Numbered from the stretch's first letter, positions 17,253 to 26,436 are shown. The stretch: 64,000 nucleotides of DNA from an uncultured Clostridia bacterium (GCA_937876375.1 CALEHY010000009.1:248001-312000); one strand, 5' to 3'. The notes: generated by a model from the sequence alone, not told the origin. Made by a program: numbers and translations.

Positions 17253-18515
17253 ATGAAAAAATATGTTGAAATATACGAATATTACAAAAACCTAATACTC
17301 ACCAAACAGCTAAAAAGTGGCGACAAGCTACCATCAGTTAGGACAGCTACTGACATATTTGGTGTAAGCAAGACCACAATACAAAATGCATACTTTGATT
17401 TGCAAGCAGATGGATATATTATCGCCTCCCCAAAAAGTGGATACTACATATCTGATTTTAGCCCAGTTAAGCAAGATTACAACGCCACAATAGAAGAAAA
17501 AAGGAACATTAAATATGACCTAAAAAGTGGCGACGCAGACAAGGAAAGCTTCGACATTGCACTATGGCACAGATACATAAAAAGTGCGCTACGACAACAA
17601 GACAGATTGCTATCCTACAGTGACGTGCAAGGTGAATTTGATTTAAGACAAGCACTTGCAGAGTACATTAGAGAAAAGCGAAATGTTACTGCGTCAGCAG
17701 ACAGAATTGTTGTCGGTGCTGGCGTACAATGTCTACTAAACATTCTATGTTCTCTACTAAAGGACAAGAAAACCGTCAGTTTCCCAGACGATAGCTTTAT
17801 GCAAGGTATCAGTGTGTTTGAGGACTATGGATTCAATGTGCACACTAGGGACAAGAATGCCGATATTATCTATGTTTCGCCATCACATATGACAGCATTT
17901 GGTGACGTAATGCCAACTAAAAGACGACTAGAGCTAGTGCACTACAGCGAGCAGAGAAACAGCATAGTAATCGAGGACGATTACGACAATGATTTTTTAT
18001 ACCAAACAAAACCAACACCATCATTATTCGCTCTATCAAGTGGTGGCAATGTTGTATATATGGGTAGCTTTTCAAATGTGCTAATACCAGGTATTCGTAT
18101 CAGCTTTATGGTATTGACAGATGAGCTAGCAAAAAAATACAACAGTCAAAAAGACAAGTATGCCCAAACAGCAAGTAAAACAGAGCAAATCGCCCTGTGC
18201 CAATACATTAGAGATGGACATATTAAGTCGCAAACACGAAAGGTAAGGCGTCACTACACGGCAAAGACAAAGGCTATGTATGAAGACATTAAAAAACAAA
18301 TACCAAATGCAAAATGTAGCATAAGCGAAAATGGTCTACAAATAAAGCTAGAAAGCGCATTCAATAATAGCACGGATATATTCGAAAAAAACGAAATCGC
18401 TGTGCATATTGAAGAATGTAGTAATGATAAAATCAATCTAATATTAAGTCCATCAGCGCTAGATACAAAGGAAATAGCAAATGCTGTAGGTGCACTGAAG
18501 AAAGCACTGTCCTAA
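17253..18515 (+). CDS. MocR/GntR-type regulator with aminotransferase fold, PLP lysine missing
   Basis: A fusion of a GntR winged helix (residues 1-70; LPSVRTATDIFGVSKTTIQNAY) and a fold-type I aminotransferase domain (about 95-420), the MocR/PdxR layout. Such proteins are usually PLP-sensing transcription regulators. The pyridine-binding Asp region EDDYDNDF is present. At the Schiff-base position, where relatives read GTFSK, this protein reads GSFSN (Asn275, codon AAT at 18075-18077). It therefore should not form the internal aldimine. The reading frame is otherwise intact at full length (420 residues). A palindrome and promoter directly downstream suggest that the next gene is its target, which is inference. 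Confidence 0.85.
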   Translation: MKKYVEIYEYYKNLILTKQLKSGDKLPSVRTATDIFGVSKTTIQNAYFDLQADGYIIASPKSGYYISDFSPVKQDYNATIEEKRNIKYDLKSGDADKESFDIALWHRYIKSALRQQDRLLSYSDVQGEFDLRQALAEYIREKRNVTASADRIVVGAGVQCLLNILCSLLKDKKTVSFPDDSFMQGISVFEDYGFNVHTRDKNADIIYVSPSHMTAFGDVMPTKRRLELVHYSEQRNSIVIEDDYDNDFLYQTKPTPSLFALSSGGNVVYMGSFSNVLIPGIRISFMVLTDELAKKYNSQKDKYAQTASKTEQIALCQYIRDGHIKSQTRKVRRHYTAKTKAMYEDIKKQIPNAKCSISENGLQIKLESAFNNSTDIFEKNEIAVHIEECSNDKINLILSPSALDTKEIANAVGALKKALS

Positions 18516-18524
18516 TTTTAGGAC
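18509..18524. promoter_or_regulatory. Palindrome at the MocR stop codon, possible operator
   Basis: GTCCTAA-TT-TTAGGAC, a perfect 7-bp inverted repeat across the stop codon, ending 17 nt before the -35 box of the next gene. It has no T run, so it is unlikely to be a terminator. Operator function is inferred from position. Confidence 0.4.
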
Positions 18525-18541
18525 TATGGCGTCTAGTGATA

Positions 18542-18570
18542 TTGCAACAAAATCCCCTATAAGCTACAAT
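18542..18570 (+). promoter_or_regulatory. SigA-type promoter of small membrane protein gene
   Basis: TTGCAA (18542-18547), 17-nt spacer, TACAAT (18565-18570). Confidence 0.65.
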
Positions 18571-18607
18571 GTGGTTGTAAAGAAAAACACCCAAGGAGGA
18601 TTTTGTT

Positions 18608-18889
18608 ATGAAAAAGAATTTTGTTAAAGGTTTACTGCTTTCAATCGTATCACTAGCTGCTGGATTTGTTGCTATCGGTGTACCATTTAGAATTTTTGAT
18701 TTTCTATCTGCTGATGGAATGAGAATTCTGTTCGCTATTGAGGTAGGAATATATCTCGGCATCGGTCTCATATTTCTCACAATTCAAGACAGCAAGAAAA
18801 AGCAGAGAGCAAAAGAAATCAAAAAGCACGAACAAAGACAGCTAAAGGTAAAGGAATGTGTCGACAACTGGTACAATATCGCTGCGTAA
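18608..18889 (+). CDS. Small two-helix membrane protein, unknown function
   Basis: 93 residues with two hydrophobic segments (about 8-30 and 41-60) followed by a strongly basic cytoplasmic tail (KKKQRAKEIKKHEQRQLK) and a C-terminal VDNWYNIAA. I do not recognise a family. It has a strong AAGGAGG 8 nt before the ATG, a good promoter and its own terminator, so it is a real and well-expressed gene. The palindrome upstream may put it under the MocR-like protein encoded just before it. Confidence 0.75.
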   Translation: MKKNFVKGLLLSIVSLAAGFVAIGVPFRIFDFLSADGMRILFAIEVGIYLGIGLIFLTIQDSKKKQRAKEIKKHEQRQLKVKECVDNWYNIAA

Positions 18890-18899
18890 ATAAAACAAC

Positions 18900-18934
18900 A
18901 AAAGAGCTCTAACGATAATCGTTAGAGCTCTTTT
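18900..18934. terminator. Strong bidirectional terminator
   Basis: A 16-bp perfect stem with a 3-nt loop, A run before and T run after, between the converging small membrane gene and the DUF308 gene. Confidence 0.9.
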
Positions 18935-18937
18935 GTT

Positions 18938-19534
18938 TTAATCTTCTATTATAGTAGCATCGGTTACAATATCGCCATTGTCGACTGTTTGATCAACAGC
19001 ACTCTTAACATTTGATGCAATCTTCTTAACCTCGAAGAATGCAATAGTATCGAGAACTGAATAAACAATCAATGCAACACCTGTAAGCTGTATCAAGCTC
19101 TCAGACAATGCTGTCGATTTTGTAATAGCGTATATACCAAATATGATAGTAGCAATAGAAAGTGCTATTGTAATAAATCCAAAGACTTTGTAAGTAAATA
19201 CTGTACGCAATCCAGTAATCAAATCCACTATACCAGAGGTCAGGATAAATATACCGAACAATATTAGTATAAAGGATATAATAGCCTCATATTTGATACA
19301 AACGATTATGCCACAGATAGCGACAATAATGCCCAGCGTCAACAAAAGCACTGACGACTGCTTGACAAAATACTTAACTATGGAATATGCACCGACAAGT
19401 ATCAATCCTACACCCAAGAACAATGCAGCATATTTCTTGCACTGTGCTGGAAATGCAATAAAGAGCACTCCAAAGATAAGCGATAGCACTATAGTCACTA
19501 ATGATAACTTTTTTATATTACCAAGAATTTTCAT
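18938..19534 (-). CDS. DUF308/HdeD-like membrane protein
   Basis: A 198-residue membrane protein with about six hydrophobic helices in HdeD/DUF308 style (paired short helices, Gly-rich; LFLGVGLILVGAYSIVKYF and ILFGIFILTSGIVDLITG). The last ~30 residues are polar and acidic. Members are linked to acid stress in enterics; in Clostridia the role is unknown. It starts 2 nt after the EF-G-like gene's stop and is probably co-transcribed with it. Confidence 0.78.
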   Translation of the reverse strand: MKILGNIKKLSLVTIVLSLIFGVLFIAFPAQCKKYAALFLGVGLILVGAYSIVKYFVKQSSVLLLTLGIIVAICGIIVCIKYEAIISFILILFGIFILTSGIVDLITGLRTVFTYKVFGFITIALSIATIIFGIYAITKSTALSESLIQLTGVALIVYSVLDTIAFFEVKKIASNVKSAVDQTVDNGDIVTDATIIED

Positions 19535-19535
19535 T

Positions 19536-21578
19536 TTATTCCTCTACTGAAGACTCTGCAATAACCTTTTGAGCGATATGCTCTGGACACTTTTCGTATC
19601 TAGCGAAGGCTGTTGTAAATGAGCCTCTACCCTGTGTGATCTGACGCATAGAGGTTGAGAATGTAGTCATCTCTGACTCTGGAACCTCTGCAACAATCTC
19701 CTGCATACCATCAGCGTTTGGTGTCATACCAAGAACACGGCCACGACGCTTGTTGATATCACCGATAACGTCACCCATAGCCTCGTCGTTACAGATAGCA
19801 TTTAGTGTGATGATAGGCTCTAGGATAACTGGATTAGCCTGTGGGATACCATTCTTAAATGCAAGTGAAGCTGCCATCTTGAACGACATTTCTGATGAGT
19901 CAACAGGATGATATGAACCATCGAACAATGTTGCCTTAACGCCAACCATAGGATAGCCAGCAAGAACACCCTTGAGCATTGCCTCCTGCAAGCCCTTCTC
20001 TACTGCTGGGAAGAAATTCTTTGGTACAGAGCCACCAACGACACGCTCTGCAAATACAAGCTCTTCTGTGTCATATGGCTCAAACTCGATAAATACGTCA
20101 CCGAACTGACCATGACCACCAGACTGTTTCTTATGTCTACCTTGAGCCTCAACCTTCTTGGTGATAGTCTCACGATATGCAACCTTTGGCTGTGCAAGAA
20201 CAGCGTCAACATTATATTTTGCCTTTAATTTTGCCAAACATACGTCAAGTTGCTGTTCACCAAGACCAGAAAGGATAGTTTGGTGTGTTTCGTTATTAGC
20301 CTTAAATCCAAGTGATGGATCTTCCTCAATCATCTTGAGTACAGCATTAGCAATCTTCTCCTCATCGCCTTTCTTTGTGGCAGAGATAGCCATAGCATAT
20401 GCAGAGGTAGGAACAGCAACAGCGTCAAGTGTAACTACATTATTAGGAGCACACATTGTGTCGCCAGTCTTGAATGTATTTAGCTTTGCGATAGCACCAA
20501 TATCACCGGCTACAATCTCCTTTGTATCAGTCTGCTTTGCACCAAGTGCTGTAACAAGCTTGCCAACTCTCTCTTCTTCGCCATTACGAGAATTAACAAC
20601 GGTAGCACCCTGAACAAGCTTACCAGAAATAACCTTGAAATAATTTAGCTTACCGATAAATGGGTCAGCAACTGTCTTAAAGCAAACAGCAGCAAGAGGA
20701 CCATTTTCATCAACAGCAAGCTCTACTGGCTCACCAGCGTTGTCGATAGCATACTCTGCCTTTGGTGCAGGGCAACAATCCTTGATGAAATCAAGAAGCA
20801 TATCAACGCCAACACCAGATAGACCAGAAGCAGCAAATACAGGAACGATAGCACCATTAGCAATACCGATGGATAGACCCTTAATCTTATCCTCCTCGGT
20901 CAATGCCTCGCCCTCAAAGAATTTTTCCATAAGATCGTCATCTGTACCAGCAACAGCCTCTGAAAATACCTCCTTGATAGCGTCGAAACGAGCAGTATCA
21001 TCAGGAATGATATCGGCTTCTACCTTATGTACACCATCGTATGTATATGCCTTGTCAGTAATCATATTGTAGTACCCAGCAACCTTGCCGTCCTTAATAA
21101 CAGGAACAACAACTGGACACATAGTAGTACCAAATTTTGCTACCAAGCCATTAAATGCCTTGTAGAAATCTGCACGCTCGTCATCCATCTTTGAGGTAAC
21201 GATAAGACGAGCCATACCCTTTTTACCAGCATTTCTAAATGCCTTTTCTGCACCAGCGGCAAGACCGGATCTAGCAGAAACAACAACGATAGCACTATCT
21301 GCCGCACGAAGTCCCTCAGCAGGACCGATAGCAAAATCGAATAGACCAGGAGTATCAATAATATTTATCTTAGCATCAGCATAAGCAAACTGGAGAACTG
21401 ATGATGAGATAGAAATACCTCTCTTCTTCTCCTCTGCGTCAAAGTCAGACACAGTATTGCCATCAGCAATTTTGCCCATTCTTTCTGTAATTCCGGCAAC
21501 GTTTAGCATAGCCTCTGCAAGAGTAGTTTTACCCTTTGAAGCATGACCAACGATTGCAACATTTTTAATTATGCTCAT
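19536..21578 (-). CDS. Elongation factor G-like GTPase (non-canonical EF-G)
   Basis: A 680-residue translational GTPase with the five-domain EF-G layout but divergent G motifs. G1 reads GHASKGKTTL where EF-G has GHIDAGKTT-type, G3 is DTPGLFDF where canonical EF-G has DTPGHVDF, and G4 is TSKMDDE in place of NKMD. Domain IV contains GGHGQFGDVFIEFEP. This is the second EF-G class often named EF-G-like or FusA2 in Clostridia; whether it translocates is unclear. The start is the ATG at 21578 (MSIIKNVAIVGHA) after AAGGGG; an in-frame ATG 24 nt upstream would place the Shine-Dalgarno inside the gene. Confidence 0.9.
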   Translation of the reverse strand: MSIIKNVAIVGHASKGKTTLAEAMLNVAGITERMGKIADGNTVSDFDAEEKKRGISISSSVLQFAYADAKINIIDTPGLFDFAIGPAEGLRAADSAIVVVSARSGLAAGAEKAFRNAGKKGMARLIVTSKMDDERADFYKAFNGLVAKFGTTMCPVVVPVIKDGKVAGYYNMITDKAYTYDGVHKVEADIIPDDTARFDAIKEVFSEAVAGTDDDLMEKFFEGEALTEEDKIKGLSIGIANGAIVPVFAASGLSGVGVDMLLDFIKDCCPAPKAEYAIDNAGEPVELAVDENGPLAAVCFKTVADPFIGKLNYFKVISGKLVQGATVVNSRNGEEERVGKLVTALGAKQTDTKEIVAGDIGAIAKLNTFKTGDTMCAPNNVVTLDAVAVPTSAYAMAISATKKGDEEKIANAVLKMIEEDPSLGFKANNETHQTILSGLGEQQLDVCLAKLKAKYNVDAVLAQPKVAYRETITKKVEAQGRHKKQSGGHGQFGDVFIEFEPYDTEELVFAERVVGGSVPKNFFPAVEKGLQEAMLKGVLAGYPMVGVKATLFDGSYHPVDSSEMSFKMAASLAFKNGIPQANPVILEPIITLNAICNDEAMGDVIGDINKRRGRVLGMTPNADGMQEIVAEVPESEMTTFSTSMRQITQGRGSFTTAFARYEKCPEHIAQKVIAESSVEE

Positions 21579-21610
21579 AAAGCACACCCCTTTTAATATC
21601 ATTTGTTAAA

Positions 21611-21639
21611 ATTGTATAATAAACAGAGCTGATTGTCAA
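21611..21639 (-). promoter_or_regulatory. SigA promoter of the EF-G-like gene
   Basis: Minus-strand TTGACA (21634-21639), 17-nt spacer, TACAAT (21611-21616). Near-perfect consensus. Confidence 0.8.
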
Positions 21640-21829
21640 TAACTTTTAGTATTTTTACACATATTTAACAAAAATTCAGTCTTTGTTTTGGAGATAGTGA
21701 TATTGATTGATATGCTGGATAATACAATGAATATGATAAAGGGTTATTTTTCACTATGGCAATATTGTACAGTAATGGAATATATTATGGATAAAAATTT
21801 ATTATTTTAAACTAATATCAGATATTTTG

Positions 21830-21858
21830 TTGAAATGAAAAATAAATCGTTGTATTAT
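21830..21858 (+). promoter_or_regulatory. Promoter of the bifurcating oxidoreductase operon
   Basis: TTGAAA (21830-21835), 17-nt spacer, TATTAT (21853-21858), 33 nt before the first ATG. The 190 nt between this and the divergent promoter at 21.6 kb hold no ORF. They contain TTAACAA-type half sites that resemble Rex boxes but do not form the full consensus. Confidence 0.6.
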
Positions 21859-21891
21859 ATCTCTAATATCAATATAAGAGAGGAAGATTAT

Positions 21892-22371
21892 ATGGAAAAG
21901 CAAATGGTAGATTTGACACTACTAAATGATACTCTAGAGCAATATGCTAGCGTACCTGGTAGTCTGATTACAATTTTGCAAAACACACAAGATATTTATG
22001 GCTATCTTCCAAAGGAAGCTATCGAGCTAATCTCTGACAAGACTGGGATTGCTACTAGCGAGATTATGGGAGTTGGCACATTCTATACACAGTTCAGATT
22101 TGAACCAGTGGGCAAATACTTGATTATGCTATGTCAAGGTACAGCATGTCACGTTAACTCATCAGAGCTCATCCTTGAAACAATCAAGGACGAACTACAC
22201 ATTGAGGACGGACAGACCACAGAGGATGGACTATTCTCACTAAAATGTGTTGCTTGTCTTGGTTGCTGTTCACTATCACCAGTTATGATGATTAACGATG
22301 ATACATATGGTAGCCTTACACCAGACAAGACAAAGAAGATACTTAAGGAGCTAAGGGAGGCAGCAGAATGA
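21892..22371 (+). CDS. NuoE/HydC-type [2Fe-2S] subunit of bifurcating oxidoreductase (StnA-like)
   Basis: A 159-residue thioredoxin-like [2Fe-2S] protein homologous to complex I NuoE and HydC. Ligand Cys are in CQGTAC and in KCVACLGCC, giving the family pattern of two pairs. The start at 21892 follows GAGGAA; the longer frame from 21835 lacks a binding site. It overlaps the next gene by 4 nt, so the subunits are made together. In the cell it would carry electrons between the NADH site and the other subunits. Confidence 0.9.
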   Translation: MEKQMVDLTLLNDTLEQYASVPGSLITILQNTQDIYGYLPKEAIELISDKTGIATSEIMGVGTFYTQFRFEPVGKYLIMLCQGTACHVNSSELILETIKDELHIEDGQTTEDGLFSLKCVACLGCCSLSPVMMINDDTYGSLTPDKTKKILKELREAAE

Positions 22372-24113
22372 GAATTGTAATCGGACAAGGCTCTTGCGGT
22401 ATTGCTGCTGGAGCAGAAAAGGTTAGACAGGCGCTACTTAGCCAAGATCTTGGTAACACAGAGGTTACTATCGCAGGCTGTATCGGTATGTGCTACCTTG
22501 AGCCTATCGTAGACATTTATGACGACAACAACGAGCTAACAAGACTTGTTAAGGTTGAGCCTAGCGACGCTGAAAAAATTGCAAAGTTTGTTAACGAAAA
22601 TGACAAGGACGCTGTTAAGGATATCATCGTATCAGATGAGGACAGTGAATTCCTATCAAAGCAGACAAGAATTGCACTAAGACGCTGTGGTATCGTTAAC
22701 CCAGAGGAAATCAGTGCATTCCTAGAGGCTGATGGATACACAGCACTAAAGAAGTGCTTAACAGAGCTTACACCAGAAGAGGTTATCGAAATCATCAAGG
22801 TTTCTGGTCTTGCTGGTAGAGGTGGTGCTGGATTCCCTACTTGGTTTAAGTGGAACGCTGCTAGACAGAGTGAGGGTGAGGTAAAATATCTTATCTGCAA
22901 CGCTGATGAGGGTGACCCTGGTGCATTTATGGACCGTGCTGTTATTGAGTCAGACCCACACACACTTATTGAAGGTATGCTAATCGGTGCTTACGCTATC
23001 GGTGCAAAGCATGCTGTAGTATATGTTCGTGCAGAGTATCCTCTTGCTATCAAGAGACTAAAGAGAGCTATCGAGCAGGCTAGTGAGATGGGTATCATCG
23101 GTGAGAATATCTTTGGCAGTGATTTCTCATGTGATTTCACCATCAAGGCTGGTGCTGGTGCATTCGTATGTGGTGAGGAAACAGCACTTATCGAGTCACT
23201 AGAGGGTCACAGAGGTATGCCAAGACTTAAGCCACCATTCCCTGCTGCATCTGGATTTTGGCAGAAGCCATCAAATATCAACAATGTTGAGACATTCGCT
23301 AATGTTAGCTGGATTATCAACAATGGTGGTGAGGCATTTGCTGCTATGGGTACAGAGGGTTCAAAGGGTACAAAGGTATTCGCTGTAACTGGCAAGGTAA
23401 AGCGCTCTGGTCTAGTTGAAATCCCTATGGGTAAGACACTTAAGGACGTTATTTTTGATATCGGTGGTGGTATGAAGACCGACAAGCCATTCAAGGCTGT
23501 ACAGATGGGTGGTCCATCTGGTGGTTGTATCCCAGCTGATTTGATTGATACAGTAATCGACTACAAGGCTCTAGGTGCTACAGGTGCTATCATGGGCTCT
23601 GGTGGTATGGTTGTTATGGATGAGAGCACATGTATGGTAGGTATGGCAAAGTTCTTCCTTGACTTTACAGCAAAGGAGAGCTGTGGTAAATGTGTCCACT
23701 GTCGTATCGGTACAAAGAGAATGCTTGAAATGCTAACAAGAATTACACAGGGCAATGGTCAAGATGGCGATATTGAGCTACTAGAGGAGCTATGCTACTC
23801 TATCAAGGACGGTGCGCTATGTGGTCTTGGTCAGACAGCACCTAACCCAGTTTTGACTACTATCAAGTACTTTAGGGATGAGTATGTTGCTCACATTCAG
23901 GAGAAAAAATGTCCTGCTGGTGAGTGCTCTGACCTAATCGAATACAAAATTGTTGCTGACAAATGTAAGGGCTGCACACTATGTGCTAGAAACTGTCCAG
24001 TTGATGCTATCACTGGCACAGTTAAGAACCCACATATTATTGACACAGATAAATGCATCAAATGTGGCAAGTGCTACTCATCTTGCAAATTTGGTGCAAT
24101 CGTAAAGGCATAA
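22368..24113 (+). CDS. NuoF/HydB-type NADH-FMN subunit with extra ferredoxin domain (StnB-like)
   Basis: NADH-oxidising subunit, 581 residues. An N-terminal thioredoxin-like domain (1-85) holds Cys at 11, 38 and 42. The NADH/FMN-binding core has GRGGAGFPTWFKW near 143 and NADEGDPGAFMDR near 178. The N3-type cluster motif is SCGKCVHCRIGT near 440. A C-terminal 2[4Fe-4S] ferredoxin domain reads CKGCTLCARNCP and CIKCGKCYSSC. This is the layout of bifurcating HydB and StnB rather than complex I. The FMN is the probable electron-bifurcation site. Confidence 0.92.
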   Translation: MRIVIGQGSCGIAAGAEKVRQALLSQDLGNTEVTIAGCIGMCYLEPIVDIYDDNNELTRLVKVEPSDAEKIAKFVNENDKDAVKDIIVSDEDSEFLSKQTRIALRRCGIVNPEEISAFLEADGYTALKKCLTELTPEEVIEIIKVSGLAGRGGAGFPTWFKWNAARQSEGEVKYLICNADEGDPGAFMDRAVIESDPHTLIEGMLIGAYAIGAKHAVVYVRAEYPLAIKRLKRAIEQASEMGIIGENIFGSDFSCDFTIKAGAGAFVCGEETALIESLEGHRGMPRLKPPFPAASGFWQKPSNINNVETFANVSWIINNGGEAFAAMGTEGSKGTKVFAVTGKVKRSGLVEIPMGKTLKDVIFDIGGGMKTDKPFKAVQMGGPSGGCIPADLIDTVIDYKALGATGAIMGSGGMVVMDESTCMVGMAKFFLDFTAKESCGKCVHCRIGTKRMLEMLTRITQGNGQDGDIELLEELCYSIKDGALCGLGQTAPNPVLTTIKYFRDEYVAHIQEKKCPAGECSDLIEYKIVADKCKGCTLCARNCPVDAITGTVKNPHIIDTDKCIKCGKCYSSCKFGAIVKA

Positions 24114-24129
24114 GGAGGGAGGAATAGAT

Positions 24130-26337
24130 ATGATTAACTTAACTATTAACGGTGTTGCTGTATCAGTTGAGGAAGGAACAACAATCCTTGACGCAGCAAA
24201 GCAAGCTGGTATCTATATCCCTACCCTTTGCTATGACGAGGCTGTAAAGGTATATGGTGCTTGTGGTCTTTGTGTTGTAGAGGCTGAGGGTATTCCAAAG
24301 CTACTACGCTCATGCTCTGCAAAATGCTCAGAAGGCATGGTAGTAAACACAGAGAGCAAGCGTGTTATTCAGTCAAGAAAGATTGCTATGGAGCTACTTA
24401 TGTCTGCTCACGATGGTGACTGTGTTGCTCCATGTCAGCTAAACTGTCCTGCAAGAACAGATTGTCAGGGATATGTAGGTCTAATCGCTAATGGCGAATA
24501 CGACGCTGCTATCAAGCTAATTAAGAACAAGATTGCTCTACCAGCATCCATCGGTCGTGTATGCCCTCACCCATGTGAGAAGGCATGCAGAAGAAAGAAT
24601 GTTGAGGAGCCTATCAATATCGCACAGCTAAAGGCTTTTGCTGCTGATATCGACCTAAATGGTGACAGCTATGTACCAGAGATTGCTCCAGCAACTGGCA
24701 AGAAAATTGCTATCATCGGTGGTGGTCCTGCTGGTCTAACAGCTGGATATTACCTCGCTACAATGGGTCACGAGGTTGCTATCTACGATATGATGGAAAA
24801 GATGGGTGGTATGCTACGCTATGGTATTCCACAGTACAGATTGCCAAAAGAGGTACTCGATAAGGAAATCGCTATTATCGAGAAGACTGGCGTTAAGATG
24901 ATTAACGGAAAGAAGCTTGGTGTTGACTTTACCATCGAGAGCCTAAAGGCAGAGAACGATGCTGTTATCGTTGCTGTAGGTGCATGGAAATCAAGCTCTA
25001 TGCGCACACCTGGTGAGGAGCTAGATGGTGTATATGGTGGTATCGATTTTCTACGCTCTGTTATCAAGGGCAACCCAGTAGAAATTGGCGAAAAGGTTGC
25101 TGTTTGTGGTGGTGGTAACACTGCTATGGATGCTTGCAGAACAGCTGTAAGACTTGGTGCAAAAGAGGTATATGTTGTATACCGTAGAACAAGAAATGAG
25201 ATGCCTGCTGACAAGCTAGAAATCGACGAGGCTGAAGAGGAAGGCGTAACATACAAGTTTCTAACCAACCCTATCTCATTCAATGGTGAGGACGGCAAGG
25301 TTAAGTCAATCACTCTACAGGTTATGGAGCTAGGTGAACCAGATGCTTCTGGTAGACGCAGCCCAGTACCAGTTGAGGGCAAGACAGAAGAAATCAGTGT
25401 TGACAGCGTTATTATGGCTATCGGTCAAAAGCTTGTTACTGATGACGTTAAGGAGCTTGAGCTAACTGACAGAGGCAATATCAAGGCTGATATTGACACA
25501 TTCCAGACCAATATCGAGGGTGTATTTGCTATCGGTGACGCAACAAATCGTGGCGCATCAATCGCTATCGAGGCTATTGGTGAGGCTGACAGATGCGTTA
25601 AGGCTGTTGATGCTTACCTAAATGGTGAAGAAATCGAGACAAGAGTTCCATATATCTCTCGCAGAGATGAGGAGCTTATCGACTACTCTGCAAACGCAGT
25701 AATGCCAAGAAAAACTGCTGCTGTACTTGACCCAGAGGTTAGAAATAAGAGCTTTGATGAGGTTAGTCTTGGATTTACCGAGGAAGAGGCAAAGGCAGAG
25801 GCTAGCAGATGCCTTGAGTGTGGTTGTAAGGAATATTTCAAGTGCAAGCTACTATCTGTTGCACAGAGATATGATATCAATCCAGCTAGATTTAAGGGTG
25901 AAATGCCACAGACATACACAGCAAACAGCAATGAGTTCATAGAGCGAAACAGTGCAAAATGTATTCTATGTGGTCTATGCGTTCGTTCCTGTAAAGAGGT
26001 AATGAATATTTCTGCTATCGGTCTACTAGGTAGAGGATTTAAGACAGACGTTGCACCTGCATTCAATCTACCACTAGACCAGACAAAGTGTACAAACTGT
26101 GGTCTATGTGTTCAGCTATGCCCTACTGGTGCATTAACAGAGAAAACTACTCTTGCAAAGCAAGTTCCATTAAATGAGGAATACACAGAGGAGCAAATCA
26201 CAGTTGATGACAAGCCAGCATCAATCATTGTATCAAGATATAATGGCAAGGTACTACGAGTTATTCCAAACGATGATGAGGCTAGAAAGCTTGCAGAAGA
26301 AATCTCAAGAGATGAGATGAACACAATCGTAGAATAA
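24130..26337 (+). CDS. NADPH-linked GltD/NfnB-like subunit with N-terminal [2Fe-2S] and C-terminal 2[4Fe-4S] domains (StnC-like)
   Basis: A 735-residue iron-sulfur flavoprotein. Residues 1-75 are a [2Fe-2S] ferredoxin domain (CYDEAVKVYGACGLC). It is followed by the GltD/NfnB N-terminal Cys set (CVAPCQLNCPARTDC), then two Rossmann domains with GGGPAGLTAGYYLA near 200 (FAD) and GGGNTAMDACRTA near 325 (NADPH). The C-terminus has CILCGLCVRSCKE and CTNCGLCVQLCP. No hydrogenase H-cluster motif is present. With NuoE and NuoF homologues upstream this matches the Sporomusa-type Nfn (StnABC), which couples NADH, ferredoxin and NADP. AGGAGGG lies 9 nt before the ATG. Confidence 0.9.
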   Translation: MINLTINGVAVSVEEGTTILDAAKQAGIYIPTLCYDEAVKVYGACGLCVVEAEGIPKLLRSCSAKCSEGMVVNTESKRVIQSRKIAMELLMSAHDGDCVAPCQLNCPARTDCQGYVGLIANGEYDAAIKLIKNKIALPASIGRVCPHPCEKACRRKNVEEPINIAQLKAFAADIDLNGDSYVPEIAPATGKKIAIIGGGPAGLTAGYYLATMGHEVAIYDMMEKMGGMLRYGIPQYRLPKEVLDKEIAIIEKTGVKMINGKKLGVDFTIESLKAENDAVIVAVGAWKSSSMRTPGEELDGVYGGIDFLRSVIKGNPVEIGEKVAVCGGGNTAMDACRTAVRLGAKEVYVVYRRTRNEMPADKLEIDEAEEEGVTYKFLTNPISFNGEDGKVKSITLQVMELGEPDASGRRSPVPVEGKTEEISVDSVIMAIGQKLVTDDVKELELTDRGNIKADIDTFQTNIEGVFAIGDATNRGASIAIEAIGEADRCVKAVDAYLNGEEIETRVPYISRRDEELIDYSANAVMPRKTAAVLDPEVRNKSFDEVSLGFTEEEAKAEASRCLECGCKEYFKCKLLSVAQRYDINPARFKGEMPQTYTANSNEFIERNSAKCILCGLCVRSCKEVMNISAIGLLGRGFKTDVAPAFNLPLDQTKCTNCGLCVQLCPTGALTEKTTLAKQVPLNEEYTEEQITVDDKPASIIVSRYNGKVLRVIPNDDEARKLAEEISRDEMNTIVE

Positions 26338-26348
26338 TGATAAATAAC

Positions 26349-26389
26349 AAATGCTTATGGCTCAATGAGTCATAAGCATTTTACTTTTT
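26349..26389 (+). terminator. Terminator of the bifurcating oxidoreductase operon
   Basis: A 15-bp stem (26349-26363 with 26367-26381, one G-T pair), loop AAT, then T-rich sequence. Confidence 0.85.
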
Positions 26390-26436
26390 TGATAATATAT
26401 GTTATTATGTGTGCAATATAATATAATGGTGAAAAA

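Noticed and set aside
17253..18515. MocR-like gene as a pseudogene
   Set aside because: The PLP lysine is lost but the frame is full length and the DNA-binding domain is conserved, so altered function is likelier than decay.
24819..25382. Minus-strand 187-codon frame inside the oxidoreductase gene
   Set aside because: Low-complexity Ser/Pro shadow of a well-conserved iron-sulfur flavoprotein.
21892..26337. Bifurcating [FeFe] hydrogenase HydABC
   Set aside because: The third subunit has GltD-type NADPH/FAD domains and no H-cluster cysteine motifs.
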